The notes beneath the pieces were generated by a model that ran no database searches, was not told where the DNA came from, and saw only the letters and a list, made by a program, of their open reading frames with translations. A program made the position numbers and the translations under genes. 44,642 nucleotides of DNA from an uncultured Nitrospira sp. Lineage in GTDB: Bacteria; Nitrospirota; Nitrospiria; Nitrospirales; Nitrospiraceae. The number at the start of each line of letters is the position of its first letter. The first letter of the stretch is position 1. The DNA lies in assembly GCA_902500785.1 (NCBI GenBank), contig CABVRW010000030.1:1-44642 (forward strand). The letters run 5' to 3'. Shown here piece by piece: positions 25,448 to 34,680 of the stretch.

Positions 25448-26869
25448 TTAGAAATTCGTTTCGATGCTGGAGGCTGTCTTATTCAAAACGGTCGCGGCGG
25501 CTTTCGAAAGCGTGGCGTCTTGTTCATGGTCGAGCGCATAAATGCGGAATTGCACGAGGCGGGTGGGAAGCAAATCCAACAATTCCTCCAATGGCTCAGT
25601 GGAAAGTCCTTTGGTGCCGGGATCGTACACGAGCAGAGGAATGCCGCGTGTATCCTTGGGGTCTGGGCGCGGATCAAGCGGGGCCATATCGACGCGGAAG
25701 GGTAGTGACTGTAATCTCCCCGGGAGGGCATTCTGTATGTGCTTGTGGAACTGTTCATGGCTGGGAAAATCCATTCCCCGTTCCATGCCCGTCTCCTTGA
25801 GCACCGTGCTGTATGCCATTTTCCATTTCACGTCGCGCCCCAGGATATGCGCCCATTCATGATGTAAGCGACGCAGGTTGCTTCGACCGGCTTTCTTCCA
25901 TCGTCGAACATCCTCCAACAAGGACCAGTCGGTTAATGTCAGGTATTCGTCCATATGGGTGGCCGGATTGGAAGGGAACAACAGCTTCATTGTGTCCCCG
26001 AAGATATCCCGGAGATGAATGTCGATGGCGCGCGTCGTCCGGTGATAATACACATTCGAATATAAATACATTCTGGTGTTCAGAAACATGTGCAGGGCCG
26101 GGAGCCCGGTTTTATGGATGGTGAAGCCTTTGTCGGTGATGATCGTGTAATGAATCAAGCGGGTGAGGTCCACCGGCCCGACTGCGACACCGCACATGTA
26201 TGCATCGCGCAGCACATAGTCCAGGTTATCGGCCGTATAACTTCCTGAAATCACGGGCTGGAGCATGTTGATCCAGCGCGGAATGCGGGAATTGTCTTTT
26301 CCTTTTTCTTTCAAAATCACGTGCGCGATGTGATCCGGATTCAACACCTCTCCGTGATCGAACGGACCAGACGGGCTGCGGCGAATTTTTTTGATGAGCG
26401 GACCCAGGTGTTCGCGCACGATGATCTGGCCGAGCTTTTCATGCGAGAGACCGAAGCCGTGTAGGAAATTATCGTCGAAGAAGTGGCAGAACGGGCCATG
26501 TCCGATGTCGTGCACGAGCGCTGTTATGCGCAGGAACTCTTCGACGAAGGCAGCCGAGGGGACCTCTGGCACCGCTTTCTTCAAGAACGGGTAAAGATGG
26601 CGCGCAAATCGTCCCGCCACATGCATTGTGCCGAGGGAATGCACAAATCGGGTATGCTCCGCAGAGGGGTACACCCACCGGGCGCTTTGGAGTTGATAGA
26701 TATACCGCATTCGTTGAACCCAGGGAGAATCGATCAGATCTTTCTCCGTGCGTTCCGATGAATCCGGCGTCGCGTAGGGCACCGTGAACGAGACGTATTC
26801 ATGGATAGGATCGGCGATCAGAGCGGATCCGTCATAGGGGGCGGGAGGATGTGCCGGTGGTAATTTCAT
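25448..26869 (-). CDS. HD-domain phosphohydrolase (dNTPase-like, COG1078 type)
   Basis: Metal-dependent HD-superfamily hydrolase resembling the SAMHD1/YwfO group, some of which hydrolyse dNTPs. In 473 residues: DLIDSPWVQRMRYIYQL, SAEHTRFVHSLGTMHV (first His), ALVHDIGHGPFCHFFDD (HD pair) and GSYTADNLDYVLRDAYMCGV (last Asp). These give the H...HD...D metal set. ATG at 26869 is chosen because the family homology starts soon after; the open frame continues up to 27229 but there it overlaps the DUF2062 gene with arginine-rich shadow sequence. The substrate is not known. Last gene of the galU-lon-thiL-DUF2062 unit. Confidence 0.88.
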   Translation of the reverse strand: MKLPPAHPPAPYDGSALIADPIHEYVSFTVPYATPDSSERTEKDLIDSPWVQRMRYIYQLQSARWVYPSAEHTRFVHSLGTMHVAGRFARHLYPFLKKAVPEVPSAAFVEEFLRITALVHDIGHGPFCHFFDDNFLHGFGLSHEKLGQIIVREHLGPLIKKIRRSPSGPFDHGEVLNPDHIAHVILKEKGKDNSRIPRWINMLQPVISGSYTADNLDYVLRDAYMCGVAVGPVDLTRLIHYTIITDKGFTIHKTGLPALHMFLNTRMYLYSNVYYHRTTRAIDIHLRDIFGDTMKLLFPSNPATHMDEYLTLTDWSLLEDVRRWKKAGRSNLRRLHHEWAHILGRDVKWKMAYSTVLKETGMERGMDFPSHEQFHKHIQNALPGRLQSLPFRVDMAPLDPRPDPKDTRGIPLLVYDPGTKGLSTEPLEELLDLLPTRLVQFRIYALDHEQDATLSKAAATVLNKTASSIETNF

Positions 26870-26892
26870 GCGTGGTCGACCGATGGATGATC

Positions 26893-27372
26893 TTAGCGCA
26901 CGCCCGATGAAGGGGGCAACGGTTGATGGACGTCGCCCGGGGTGGCCCGGCGGTATTTGGAGAGCAGGAGATAGGCGAGAGGATAGGATAACAGGCCGCC
27001 TGCAATACTCAGGACTGTTCCGCCGACGACGAACGGCCAGGCATAGGGCATCACTTGGTGATAAATCCCCATGAACGACAGGTCGCTCCAATCGAAGGAC
27101 GGGAAGTCCCTTACGCCCAACAGGGTTGCACCGGTCCAATAGGTTCCTCCGAGGATGGGAATCAGCGTCCAAGGATTGTTGAGGAAGGCGCCGGCGAGCA
27201 GCGCCACCACATTCAGCCCGAATGCCCACGCGCAGAACCCCACCATCACCATATGGAGACCGTAGGCAGGGGAAAAGCCGATGAAGACGCCGACGGCAAA
27301 TGCCAACGCTGTCCGGTGCGGTGTTTCATCGAGATGGAGAATCTGGCGAAACAACGAGCGTACAGCTGTCAT
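26893..27372 (-). CDS. DUF2062 membrane protein
   Basis: Small integral membrane protein of 159 residues in the DUF2062 family, whose function is unknown. Visible: an amphipathic start (VRSLFRQILHL), ALAFAVGVFIGFSPAYGLHM, a hydrophobic segment FGLNVVALLAGAFLNNPWTL with the family NNPWT motif, and a C-terminal helix VVGGTVLSIAGGLLSYPLAY. ATG at 27372; the frame is open to 27711 but that part overlaps thiL. It is 16 bases behind thiL and 23 before the HD gene. No functional tie to either is evident. Confidence 0.85.
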   Translation of the reverse strand: MTAVRSLFRQILHLDETPHRTALAFAVGVFIGFSPAYGLHMVMVGFCAWAFGLNVVALLAGAFLNNPWTLIPILGGTYWTGATLLGVRDFPSFDWSDLSFMGIYHQVMPYAWPFVVGGTVLSIAGGLLSYPLAYLLLSKYRRATPGDVHQPLPPSSGVR

Positions 27373-27388
27373 CGATGGCCTTGTCCGG

Positions 27389-28444
27389 CTAGTGCTGAGA
27401 TGGTCGGAGGAAATGTTCGTAACTGGTGACCGGCAGCGTTCGGGTCGTTCCTGTCCCGGTTCGCAGGCGCAGGCCAAGCCGCTCGGGGGTAATCGAGCCG
27501 ATACAGGTAAAGCGAAAGTTGGTGCTGGTGGCGAGCCGTTCAAATTGTCGCTGCTTGCTGCGAGGAACGGTGAACAGCAGTTCATAGTCCTCGCCGCCTT
27601 GCAACGCGATCTGTTGAGCGTCGAGGCGACGCGCTCGGGCGTAGGCTCGGCAAGCCGGCGAAAGCGGGAGTGCGCCGGCGTGAATGTCCGCGCCGACAGT
27701 GCTTTCTTCACAGAGGTGCCGAAGATCGCCCGTCAAGCCGTCGGACAGGTCGATCGCCGCACCGGCGAGTCGATGCTTCACCAGCCACTGGCCTTCTGCG
27801 AGACGGGCTGAAGGGCGATGGTGTCGCGCCAGCAGAAAGCGTGTGTGGGCCGGACGCAGCTCTGTATTCCTCGGGCGATGAATGGCTGTCAAGAGGTCCA
27901 AGCCTGCGTGAGAGTCGCCCAGCGTTCCGGTGACGTACAGCCGATCGCCGACGCGGGCCCCGCTCCGGAGCAGGGCACGTCGAGGTTGTACGGTTCCGGT
28001 GAGCGTGAGACTGAGAAAGAGACCGCGCTTGGATGCCGACGTGTCTCCGCCGACCAGGCAGACCCGATGGGGAGTGGCGGCTTGCATCATGCCGCGATAG
28101 AGCCGTTGAACCTGTGCCGCCGAACAGGTCGGTGGAATCGCAATCGCCACGAGCAGAAAGCGGGGTGTGCCGCCCATGGCGGCAATATCGCTCAGGTTGG
28201 CGACAGCAGCCCGGTACCCGATGTCTTCAAAGGAGGAGAGCGCGGGATCGAAATGCACCCCTTCGGCCAGAAGATCCGTCGTGATAAGAGTCCATTCGGC
28301 GGGCGATGTCTTCAGGATGGCGGTGTCATCGCCGATCCCCTTGAACACCTGCCGGTCCGGTCTTGCGGCCTGAGCTTGCAGGAGTCGGATCAGGCCGAAC
28401 TCACTGCGAACTGGGCTGGTCCGAGGGGATCGGCCGAGCGGCAT
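27389..28444 (-). CDS. thiL: Thiamine-monophosphate kinase ThiL
   Basis: Phosphorylates thiamine monophosphate to the active cofactor TPP with ATP, the last step after ThiE. Motifs: SEFGLIRLL near the start, GIGDDTAIL, TTDLLAEGVHF, RAAVANLSDIAAMGG, VCLVGGDTSAS, AIDLSDGLTGDLRHL and LQGGEDYELLF. Its 351 residues are normal. Its ATG is one base from the lon stop, so it is translated with lon, while thiSGE are 16 kb away under another promoter. Arginine-rich near the C terminus but otherwise ordinary. Confidence 0.95.
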   Translation of the reverse strand: MPLGRSPRTSPVRSEFGLIRLLQAQAARPDRQVFKGIGDDTAILKTSPAEWTLITTDLLAEGVHFDPALSSFEDIGYRAAVANLSDIAAMGGTPRFLLVAIAIPPTCSAAQVQRLYRGMMQAATPHRVCLVGGDTSASKRGLFLSLTLTGTVQPRRALLRSGARVGDRLYVTGTLGDSHAGLDLLTAIHRPRNTELRPAHTRFLLARHHRPSARLAEGQWLVKHRLAGAAIDLSDGLTGDLRHLCEESTVGADIHAGALPLSPACRAYARARRLDAQQIALQGGEDYELLFTVPRSKQRQFERLATSTNFRFTCIGSITPERLGLRLRTGTGTTRTLPVTSYEHFLRPSQH

Positions 28445-28445
28445 G

Positions 28446-30944
28446 TTAGAGGGTCAACGAGGGGAAAGCCGCCGGCAGACGGAGGCTTCGCCGCGGCGAG
28501 CCGGTAGCCCGCTTGGACGTGGTGGTCGCTCGCGCTGATTTCTTCGGGGGCGTCTTCGGTGCCGCCGCGCGTGGCTTGCGCGCCGCCGGTCGCCGCAGGG
28601 CCTCGCGGATGACATCGTCGACCGTATCGACAAAGATCAGCTCAATGCCTTTGAGGATATGCTTGGGAATTTCTTCCAGGTCCTTCTTGTTGCGTTTCGG
28701 AAGGACGACGGTCGCAAGTTTGGCGCGCTTGGCCGCGAGGATTTTTTCCTTCAAGCCTCCGATCGGCAACACCCGCCCGCGCAGGGTGATTTCTCCCGTC
28801 ATCGCAAGGTCGCGCCGGACGGGGATCTGGGCCAGCGCGGAGGCAATGGCCGTGGCCATCGTGATGCCGGCGGAGGGCCCGTCTTTCGGGGTCGCGCCGG
28901 CGGGCACATGGATGTGAATGTCGTTCTTGGCGAAGATGTCGGGACTGATGCCCAGCGTTTTCTCCCGTGATCGCACGTAACTCAGGGCGGCCTGGGCCGA
29001 CTCTTTCATCACATCGCCGAGATGTCCGGTGAGGGTGAGTTGCCCTTTGCCCTTCATCACGGTCGCTTCGATATACAAGACATCGCCGCCGCTCTCGGTC
29101 CAGGCGAGGCCGGTGGCGACGCCGATCTCGTCCTTTTCGAGTTCCGCTTCCGGGACGAATTTCGCCACACCCAAAAACTTATTCAAATTGGACTGGTCGA
29201 TGGTGTGGCACTCCGTCTTGCCTTCCGCCACCTTCTTCGCGACTTTTCGCATGAGGTTGGCGATCTCGCGCTCGAGGTTGCGGACTCCGGCTTCGCGGGT
29301 ATAGTGCGAGATGACGTGGCGGATGGTCGCTTCCTGGAGGCGGATATGCTTCTCGGTGATGCCGTGCTCGTTCATCTGACGAGGGATCAGGTATTTCTGC
29401 GCGATGCCGAGCTTCTCTTCTTCCGTATAGCCGGGGATGTCGATGACTTCCATGCGATCCCGTAAGGCGGGCAAAATCGGATCCATCAAGTTGGCCGTCG
29501 TGACGAACATGACTTCCGTCAAGTCGAAGGGCACGCCGAGATAGTGATCGGTGAAGGTGCTGTTTTGTTCCGGATCCAGCACTTCCAGCAGGGCGGCCGA
29601 CGGGTCGCCGCGGAAATCCATGCCGACTTTGTCGACTTCGTCGAGCATGAACACCGGATTGCTCGTGCCGGCTTGTTTCATGCCTTGAATAATCCGTCCT
29701 GGGAGCGCGCCGACGTAGGTCCGGCGATGGCCGCGGATTTCAGCTTCGTCCCGCACCCCGCCCAGACTGATCCGGACGAACTCGCGGCCCAGCGCGCGGG
29801 CGATGGATTTTCCCAGCGAGGTCTTGCCGACGCCAGGCGGGCCTACGAAACAGAGAATCGGCCCCTTCATCTTTTCTTTTAGTTTACGCACGGCCAGATA
29901 TTCGACGATGCGCTCTTTCACTTTTTCCAGGTCATAGTGGTCTTCGTTCAAGACCTTCATTGCGGCTTTCAGGTCGAGATTGTCTTTTGACTTCTTATTC
30001 CACGGGAGTTCGACCATCCACTCCAGATAGGTTCTGACCGTGGCGGACTCCGCCGTATCCGGGTGCATCTTTTCCAACCGCTTGAGCTGCTTTTCGGTTT
30101 CCTTGAGGACCTTGTCGGGCATCTTGGCGTCTTTGATGCGTTTGCGGAATTCCGCCGCTTCCTCCGCCCGCTCGTCCAGTTCACCGAGTTCTTTTTGAAT
30201 GGCTTTCAATTGTTCGCGCAGGAAGTATTCGCGCTGGGTCTTGTCCATCTCCCCTTTGGCCTGAGCCTGAATCTTCTGTTGCATGGAGAGGACATCGATT
30301 TCCTTGGCGAGTATCTCGCTGATCTGCCGCAACCGTTGAATCGGGTCCACGATTTCGAGGACAGCTTGCGTGATGTCGACCTTCAGACCGAGATTGGACG
30401 CCACCATGTCGGCCAGACGGCCCGGGTCTTCCAGGTTCTCGATAACGACCATCACATCCGGGATCAACACTTTGCCGAGGCTGACGATCTTTTCGATCTG
30501 TTCCTTGACCGTGCGCATGACCGCCTCAGTCTCCAAGGGGGAGCCAGGCTGCTTCGTCTCGACGAGTTTTTCGATCCGAACCGAATAATAGGGATCGTTT
30601 TGGATGTACTCTTCGATCCGTCCCTTGGCGAGTCCCTGCACCAAAATCTTGATCCGTTCGTCGGGCAGCTTGAGCATTCGCATGATGATGCCCACGGTGC
30701 CGACCGCGTGAATGTCGTCCGGTTGGGGATTTTCCACATCCAGGGATTTTTGCGTGGCGAGAAACAGCATACGGTTGCCCGCCAGCGCTGCTTCAATCGC
30801 CTTGATCGACATCTCGCGTCCCACAAACAACGGGAGCACCATATAGGGAAACACGACAATATCTCGGACGGGCAGGAGGGGGAGCTGGTCCGGCGGTTCG
30901 AGGTTCTGATTGCTCGAAAATTCTTGTTCTACTGCTTCAGCCAT
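28446..30944 (-). CDS. lon: ATP-dependent protease Lon, with basic C-terminal tail
   Basis: Cytoplasmic AAA+ serine protease for misfolded and regulatory proteins. In 832 residues: N-terminal substrate domain ([20 protein letters not shown]), central coiled coil, Walker [14 protein letters not shown], Walker [12 protein letters not shown], and the protease domain with the catalytic Ser in [10 protein letters not shown] and Lys in [14 protein letters not shown]. Where Lon normally ends, shortly after DDVIREAL, this protein has about 49 more residues rich in K, R, A, P and T ([20 protein letters not shown] onward), resembling histone-H1-like tails. The ribosome site GGAG precedes the ATG at 30944. 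No heat-shock promoter is visible in the 86 bases to galU. Confidence 0.95.
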   Translation of the reverse strand: MAEAVEQEFSSNQNLEPPDQLPLLPVRDIVVFPYMVLPLFVGREMSIKAIEAALAGNRMLFLATQKSLDVENPQPDDIHAVGTVGIIMRMLKLPDERIKILVQGLAKGRIEEYIQNDPYYSVRIEKLVETKQPGSPLETEAVMRTVKEQIEKIVSLGKVLIPDVMVVIENLEDPGRLADMVASNLGLKVDITQAVLEIVDPIQRLRQISEILAKEIDVLSMQQKIQAQAKGEMDKTQREYFLREQLKAIQKELGELDERAEEAAEFRKRIKDAKMPDKVLKETEKQLKRLEKMHPDTAESATVRTYLEWMVELPWNKKSKDNLDLKAAMKVLNEDHYDLEKVKERIVEYLAVRKLKEKMKGPILCFVGPPGVGKTSLGKSIARALGREFVRISLGGVRDEAEIRGHRRTYVGALPGRIIQGMKQAGTSNPVFMLDEVDKVGMDFRGDPSAALLEVLDPEQNSTFTDHYLGVPFDLTEVMFVTTANLMDPILPALRDRMEVIDIPGYTEEEKLGIAQKYLIPRQMNEHGITEKHIRLQEATIRHVISHYTREAGVRNLEREIANLMRKVAKKVAEGKTECHTIDQSNLNKFLGVAKFVPEAELEKDEIGVATGLAWTESGGDVLYIEATVMKGKGQLTLTGHLGDVMKESAQAALSYVRSREKTLGISPDIFAKNDIHIHVPAGATPKDGPSAGITMATAIASALAQIPVRRDLAMTGEITLRGRVLPIGGLKEKILAAKRAKLATVVLPKRNKKDLEEIPKHILKGIELIFVDTVDDVIREALRRPAARKPRAAAPKTPPKKSARATTTSKRATGSPRRSLRLPAAFPSLTL

Positions 30945-31004
30945 GAGGCTCCAGTCTGCTGGTGTGTGGGTTCAGTGACCATGACGTGCTGCGACACGGT
31001 TTGG

Positions 31005-31022
31005 GTGACGGTACTCCGTCAT
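31005..31022 (-). other. Small stem-loop between galU and lon
   Basis: TGACGG, TACT, CCGTCA form a six-pair stem with a four-base loop (31006-31021) in the 86-base galU-lon gap; flanking GGG and CCC could extend it past a bulge. No T-run follows, so it is not a standard terminator. It may tune read-through or RNA processing, or be chance. Confidence 0.3.
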
Positions 31023-31030
31023 GCCCACGG

Positions 31031-31972
31031 CTAGCTGGTGGCGCGCGTTCGACCTGGGCCGGATCGGCCGGGGCCGCGACGACGCACGTCGGCGGCTGTC
31101 GGTCGGAGTCGTTGTTGCAGGAACTCGCCGAAGGCAGGTCCCAAGGACGGGTTCTTGAGTGCTAGTTCCACGGTGGCGATCAGGAAGCCGAGTTTGTCGC
31201 CGGCATCATGCCGCTGCCCATCGATCTCGTGGGCGAACATCGGAGTGGTCCGGACCAGTTGGCGCAAGGCATCCGTCAGCTGAATTTCTCCGTTCTTGCC
31301 CGGCGGCGTTTTGCGGAGAATCGGGAAGATTTCCGGCGGCAAGACATACCGTCCGATGACGGCCAGGTTCGACGGCGCGTCGGCGGGCGACGGTTTTTCG
31401 ACCAGATCATCAACCCGGTGCAGCCCGTTGCGCACTCGTCGCGCGGAAATGATGCCGTATCGGCTGACTTCTTGCGGCGGAACTTCCTGTACGCCTAACA
31501 CGGCGCCTTTGCGCTGCTTGTAAATATGAATGAGTTGCGCGAGGCCCGGGACTGCGGCGTCGATGATTTCATCTCCCAAAATGACGGCAAACGGTTCATC
31601 ACCGATCAGATGCTGGGCGCAGAGCACGGCATGCCCGAGTCCCATGGCTTCCGGTTGGCGAACGTAACAGAAGTTTGCCAGATTCGAAATGTGACGCATC
31701 TGGTTAAGGACCTGACCCTTGCCGCTGCCTTTGAGATTTTCTTCCAGTTCCAGGGAACGGTCGAAATGGTCTTCGATGGCGCGCTTGCCGCGCCCGGTGA
31801 TGACGATGATGTCTTCGATGCCGGACGCAACGGCTTCCTCCACGACATACTGAATCAGCGGTTTGTCGACCAGCGGCAGCATCTCTTTGGGAGAGGCTTT
31901 GGTGGCGGGGAGGAAGCGAGTGCCCAGTCCGGCAGCGGGAATAATAGCTTTACGTACATCTGTTCTCGTCAT
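31031..31972 (-). CDS. galU: UTP-glucose-1-phosphate uridylyltransferase GalU
   Basis: Makes UDP-glucose from UTP and glucose-1-phosphate for polysaccharide and LPS sugars. The nucleotidyltransferase signature is GLGTRFLPATKASPKEMLP at about residues 15-33. VITGRGKRAIEDHFD, RQPEAMGLGHAVLCA, VILGDEIID, SRYGIIS, LVEKPSPADAPSNLAVIGRY and GEIQLTDAL follow. It has 313 residues, with a short arginine-rich tail (VRRRGPGRSGPGRTRATS). ATG at 31972 fits the family N terminus; no ribosome site precedes it and the -10 hexamer ends only six bases upstream, suggesting leaderless translation. First gene of the minus-strand unit. Confidence 0.95.
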   Translation of the reverse strand: MTRTDVRKAIIPAAGLGTRFLPATKASPKEMLPLVDKPLIQYVVEEAVASGIEDIIVITGRGKRAIEDHFDRSLELEENLKGSGKGQVLNQMRHISNLANFCYVRQPEAMGLGHAVLCAQHLIGDEPFAVILGDEIIDAAVPGLAQLIHIYKQRKGAVLGVQEVPPQEVSRYGIISARRVRNGLHRVDDLVEKPSPADAPSNLAVIGRYVLPPEIFPILRKTPPGKNGEIQLTDALRQLVRTTPMFAHEIDGQRHDAGDKLGFLIATVELALKNPSLGPAFGEFLQQRLRPTAADVRRRGPGRSGPGRTRATS

Positions 31973-31978
31973 AGGGGG

Positions 31979-32007
31979 ATAGTATGTGATGGGGTAAGTG
32001 AAGTCAA
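31979..32007 (-). promoter_or_regulatory. Predicted sigma70 promoter of galU (leaderless)
   Basis: On the minus strand TTGACT (32007-32002, 5 of 6), 17 bases, TACTAT (31984-31979, 4 of 6). Six bases then separate the -10 from the galU ATG, so transcription would begin at or within a base or two of the start codon. Confidence 0.5.
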
Positions 32008-32061
32008 GATTTCCTCCGGTCTTTTCGGCGCGGCGCGTGCGTCGTTGCGCGGGGAAACTCC

Positions 32062-32090
32062 TTTACATTGAAAAATGTGGTCAATATAAT
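32062..32090 (+). promoter_or_regulatory. Predicted strong sigma70 promoter of the bamA-lpx operon
   Basis: TTTACA at 32062-32067 (5 of 6) and a perfect TATAAT at 32085-32090 with a 17-base spacer. This is the best promoter match I find in the window. Start near 32097. It is divergent from the galU promoter, the two -35 elements lying about 55 bases apart. Confidence 0.65.
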
Positions 32091-32096
32091 CCGAGA

Positions 32097-32310
32097 GTTT
32101 TTCTGCAGATGTGCGGCAGATATGCGGTGGTGCTGCGACGAACGCGGCATATCGGCAAGCGTAATAGAACAAGTGTAACGAAAACGGTTCGTCACTGCCT
32201 GCGCGGGGCCGGTCGGCCCGGTGCAAGAGACGCGATACGGAACGTGACGGTTTCCTATCTCGAAGTCCAGGACAACCAGTGCTTGCATTCCCAGGCGGTA
32301 CGGAAGGATT
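32097..32310 (+). other. Long untranslated leader before bamA
   Basis: About 215 bases between the predicted start point and bamA; together with the promoters this explains the 338-base gap 31973-32310. It contains an inverted repeat GATATGC (32119-32125) and GCATATC (32147-32153) around a 21-base loop, and a tight GGGCCG-GT-CGGCCC (32206-32219). It matches no leader or riboswitch family I know. An open frame beginning MCGRYAVV runs through it into bamA but looks non-coding. Confidence 0.4.
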
Positions 32311-34638
32311 GTGGTGACCAAGTCGGGAGGCAGGCGGTGGGGGGCAATTCTCATTCTCGCGCTGGTGGTCCTCTACACGATCGGAGTGGGGGCGTCCGTG
32401 TCTGCGCAGGAGGACCTGCCGTTGGTGACGTCAGTCACGATCCGTGGGCAGAAACGTATTGAACTACCGGCGATCGTGGGGCGTCTCACGCTCAAGCCCA
32501 ACGATCGTTTTACGGCCGAGGCGCTCCGTGAGCAGGTCAAAATCCTATACGGCACGGGGTACTTCGAAGACGTACAGGTGGAGACGGAGTCAGGCGCGGG
32601 GGGCGTGTCCGTCGGTTTCGTCGTTCGGGAGAAACCCTTTATTACCGAGATCGTCTTCGACGGCAACCAGGAATTGAGCGACGACAAGCTCAAAGAGAAG
32701 ATCACGATCAAGAGTCAAACGTTTCTCGACCAGCAACAAGCCAAAGAGAGCGCGGAGAAGATCCGGCTCGCCTATCAAGAAGACGGCTACTACAACTGTC
32801 AGGTCATTCCCGTCATACAGGCGGTGGATGAGGACCGGAAGCGGCTGACGTTCTTCATCAAGGAGGGCACCAAAGCCAAAGTCCGACACATCAATTTCGA
32901 GGGGATGCGGGCCGTGACCAAGGAAGAGATGTTCAAAGTTACGGCGACTCGCGAATGGATTCCCTGGTATGGACTCATCACGCAGCTGAAGGTGCCGTCG
33001 CTGCTGTCCGATGCCGGCGTGCTGAAGCGCGAGGAACTTGGAAACGATATCGAGCGCATGCGGGAAGTGTACTTGAACAAAGGCTATTTGAATGTGCAGA
33101 TCAGCCAGCCGACGCTGGAGCTGAGTGACGACAAAAAGTGGTTCGAAATCAGCTACTCGATCGTCGAGGGTGAGCCGTTCATCGTGCAGGAAGTCGGGTT
33201 TCGCGGAAACACCGTGTTCGAGGATCATGAGTTGCGCGAAGGGCTGAATATCAAGCCGGGCGAAATCTTCCAGCGGGCCAAGATCCGGGGCGAAATCACC
33301 CGGATCACGGATTTGTACGGTGCGAAGGGGTATGTGTTCTCCGATGTCGTGCCGAACGTAACGCCCGACAACACTGCGCGCACGGCGACGATTATCCTGA
33401 ACGTGAAAGAAGGGGAAATGATGCGGATCCGGGAGATCCACGTCACCGGCAACGACAAAACGCGCGACAATGTGGTGCGTCGGGAACTGCGGTTGGATGA
33501 GCAAGACGTGATCGACACCCTGGCGTTGAAGCGTAGTTTTCAGCGGTTGAACAATCTGAACTTTTTCGAGACGGTGGAAATTTTGCCGCAGCAGGTCGAT
33601 GTCGACAAAGTCGATCTCAATGTGAAGGTGAAGGAGAAGCCGACCGGCCAGTTCAGCATCGGCGGCGGATTCAGCACCTTGGATAAACTGGTGGCGATTG
33701 CGGATATCACCGAAGGCAACCTCGGCGGAAACGGCTGGTTGGGGCGTATCCGCGGGCAATTGGGTCAACAGCGGTCGTTGGGATTGGTGACCTTCCGGAA
33801 TCCTTACGTGAACGATTCGTATAATGCGCTCCAGCTGGATATTTACCGGTCGATGACCAACTACATTTCCTATTTCGAGTCGAAATCCGGTGCGAGCGTG
33901 ACCTGGAGTCGATGGTTGTCGGAATATGTAAACGGGAGCATCAGCCTGTTCGGCGAGCAGCTCAAGTATAGTGATCCGCAGGAGGGGCTCTGTCCGGATC
34001 TGATCCCGCTCATCTGTGGCCAGCTCGGCACACAATCGTCGACGGGCGTGCGCACCTCGATCTTTCGCGACACGCGCGATTATTATCTGGATCCTCGAAC
34101 CGGGTGGCGATTCAGCCTCGGGGCCGACTATGCCTCGCCGTCCCTCGGGGGGACCAATCACTTTTATAAACTGTATGTTGATGTGATGAAATACACGCCG
34201 TTGATCTATGACACGCGCTTTTCGGTGCATGTTCGGTATGGACAGACAGAGGGACTTGGGGGCCGGCCCATTCCCCTCACCGAGCGGTTCTTCGTGGGAG
34301 GTATCAACACGATGCGCGGGTTCGTGTTCGGACGGGCGGGTCCCGTGACGCCGTCCGGCTCGCTCCTGGGTTCCGCCAAAGAACTCATTTTCAACAACGA
34401 TTTTATTTTCACGATTTCGTCCGAAGCGAAGCTGAACGGCGTGTTCTTCTTCGATTATGGAAACGGATTCGACGACAACCAGCCGGTGAAGTTCAGTGAT
34501 TTACGGGCTGCGGCCGGGTTTGAGGCCAGGTGGATTTCTCCGTTCGGTCCCTTGCGGGCTGCCTACGGAATCAATCTCGATCCCCGCCCCACAGAGCGTA
34601 TGGGTGTGTTCGAGTTCACCATCGGATCGCTGTTCTAA
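32311..34638 (+). CDS. bamA: Outer membrane protein assembly factor BamA
   Basis: Omp85-family core of the BAM complex that folds beta-barrel proteins into the outer membrane. In 775 residues: signal peptide (ILILALVVLYTIGVGASVSA), five POTRA domains (each with a GNxxF or GxKRI-type turn, starting near SVTIRGQKRIELP, VFDGNQELSDDKL, NFEGMRAV, GFRGNTVFEDHEL and HVTGNDKTRDNVV), then a C-terminal barrel with VGGINTMRGFVFG and a final Phe, as BAM substrates have. A predicted surface loop carries two cysteines (EGLCPDLIPLICGQ). Start GTG 32311 or the adjacent GTG 32314, which is better spaced from GGAAGGA. First gene of the envelope operon. Confidence 0.95.
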   Translation: MVTKSGGRRWGAILILALVVLYTIGVGASVSAQEDLPLVTSVTIRGQKRIELPAIVGRLTLKPNDRFTAEALREQVKILYGTGYFEDVQVETESGAGGVSVGFVVREKPFITEIVFDGNQELSDDKLKEKITIKSQTFLDQQQAKESAEKIRLAYQEDGYYNCQVIPVIQAVDEDRKRLTFFIKEGTKAKVRHINFEGMRAVTKEEMFKVTATREWIPWYGLITQLKVPSLLSDAGVLKREELGNDIERMREVYLNKGYLNVQISQPTLELSDDKKWFEISYSIVEGEPFIVQEVGFRGNTVFEDHELREGLNIKPGEIFQRAKIRGEITRITDLYGAKGYVFSDVVPNVTPDNTARTATIILNVKEGEMMRIREIHVTGNDKTRDNVVRRELRLDEQDVIDTLALKRSFQRLNNLNFFETVEILPQQVDVDKVDLNVKVKEKPTGQFSIGGGFSTLDKLVAIADITEGNLGGNGWLGRIRGQLGQQRSLGLVTFRNPYVNDSYNALQLDIYRSMTNYISYFESKSGASVTWSRWLSEYVNGSISLFGEQLKYSDPQEGLCPDLIPLICGQLGTQSSTGVRTSIFRDTRDYYLDPRTGWRFSLGADYASPSLGGTNHFYKLYVDVMKYTPLIYDTRFSVHVRYGQTEGLGGRPIPLTERFFVGGINTMRGFVFGRAGPVTPSGSLLGSAKELIFNNDFIFTISSEAKLNGVFFFDYGNGFDDNQPVKFSDLRAAAGFEARWISPFGPLRAAYGINLDPRPTERMGVFEFTIGSLF

Positions 34639-34680
34639 CAGGTGCTCCATGTGTCGATGTCCGAGAAAGGAATCGCCGGA

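Noticed and set aside
26870..27229. N-terminal extension of the HD hydrolase by 120 codons
   Set aside because: It overlaps the DUF2062 gene and is arginine-rich shadow sequence; family homology starts just after 26869.
30063..31034. A 323-codon plus-strand frame opposite lon
   Set aside because: Shadow of the Lon N-terminal and coiled-coil region with no recognisable domain.
32108..32462. Open frame in the bamA leader beginning MCGRYAVV, like the start of SRAP/YedK proteins
   Set aside because: After the first six residues no SRAP sequence follows, the frame runs deep into bamA in another frame, and there is no ribosome site. The match is probably chance.
32590..34230. A 546-codon minus-strand frame opposite bamA
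   Set aside because: Rich in H, R and Q, typical of antisense translation; bamA is unmistakable on the other strand.
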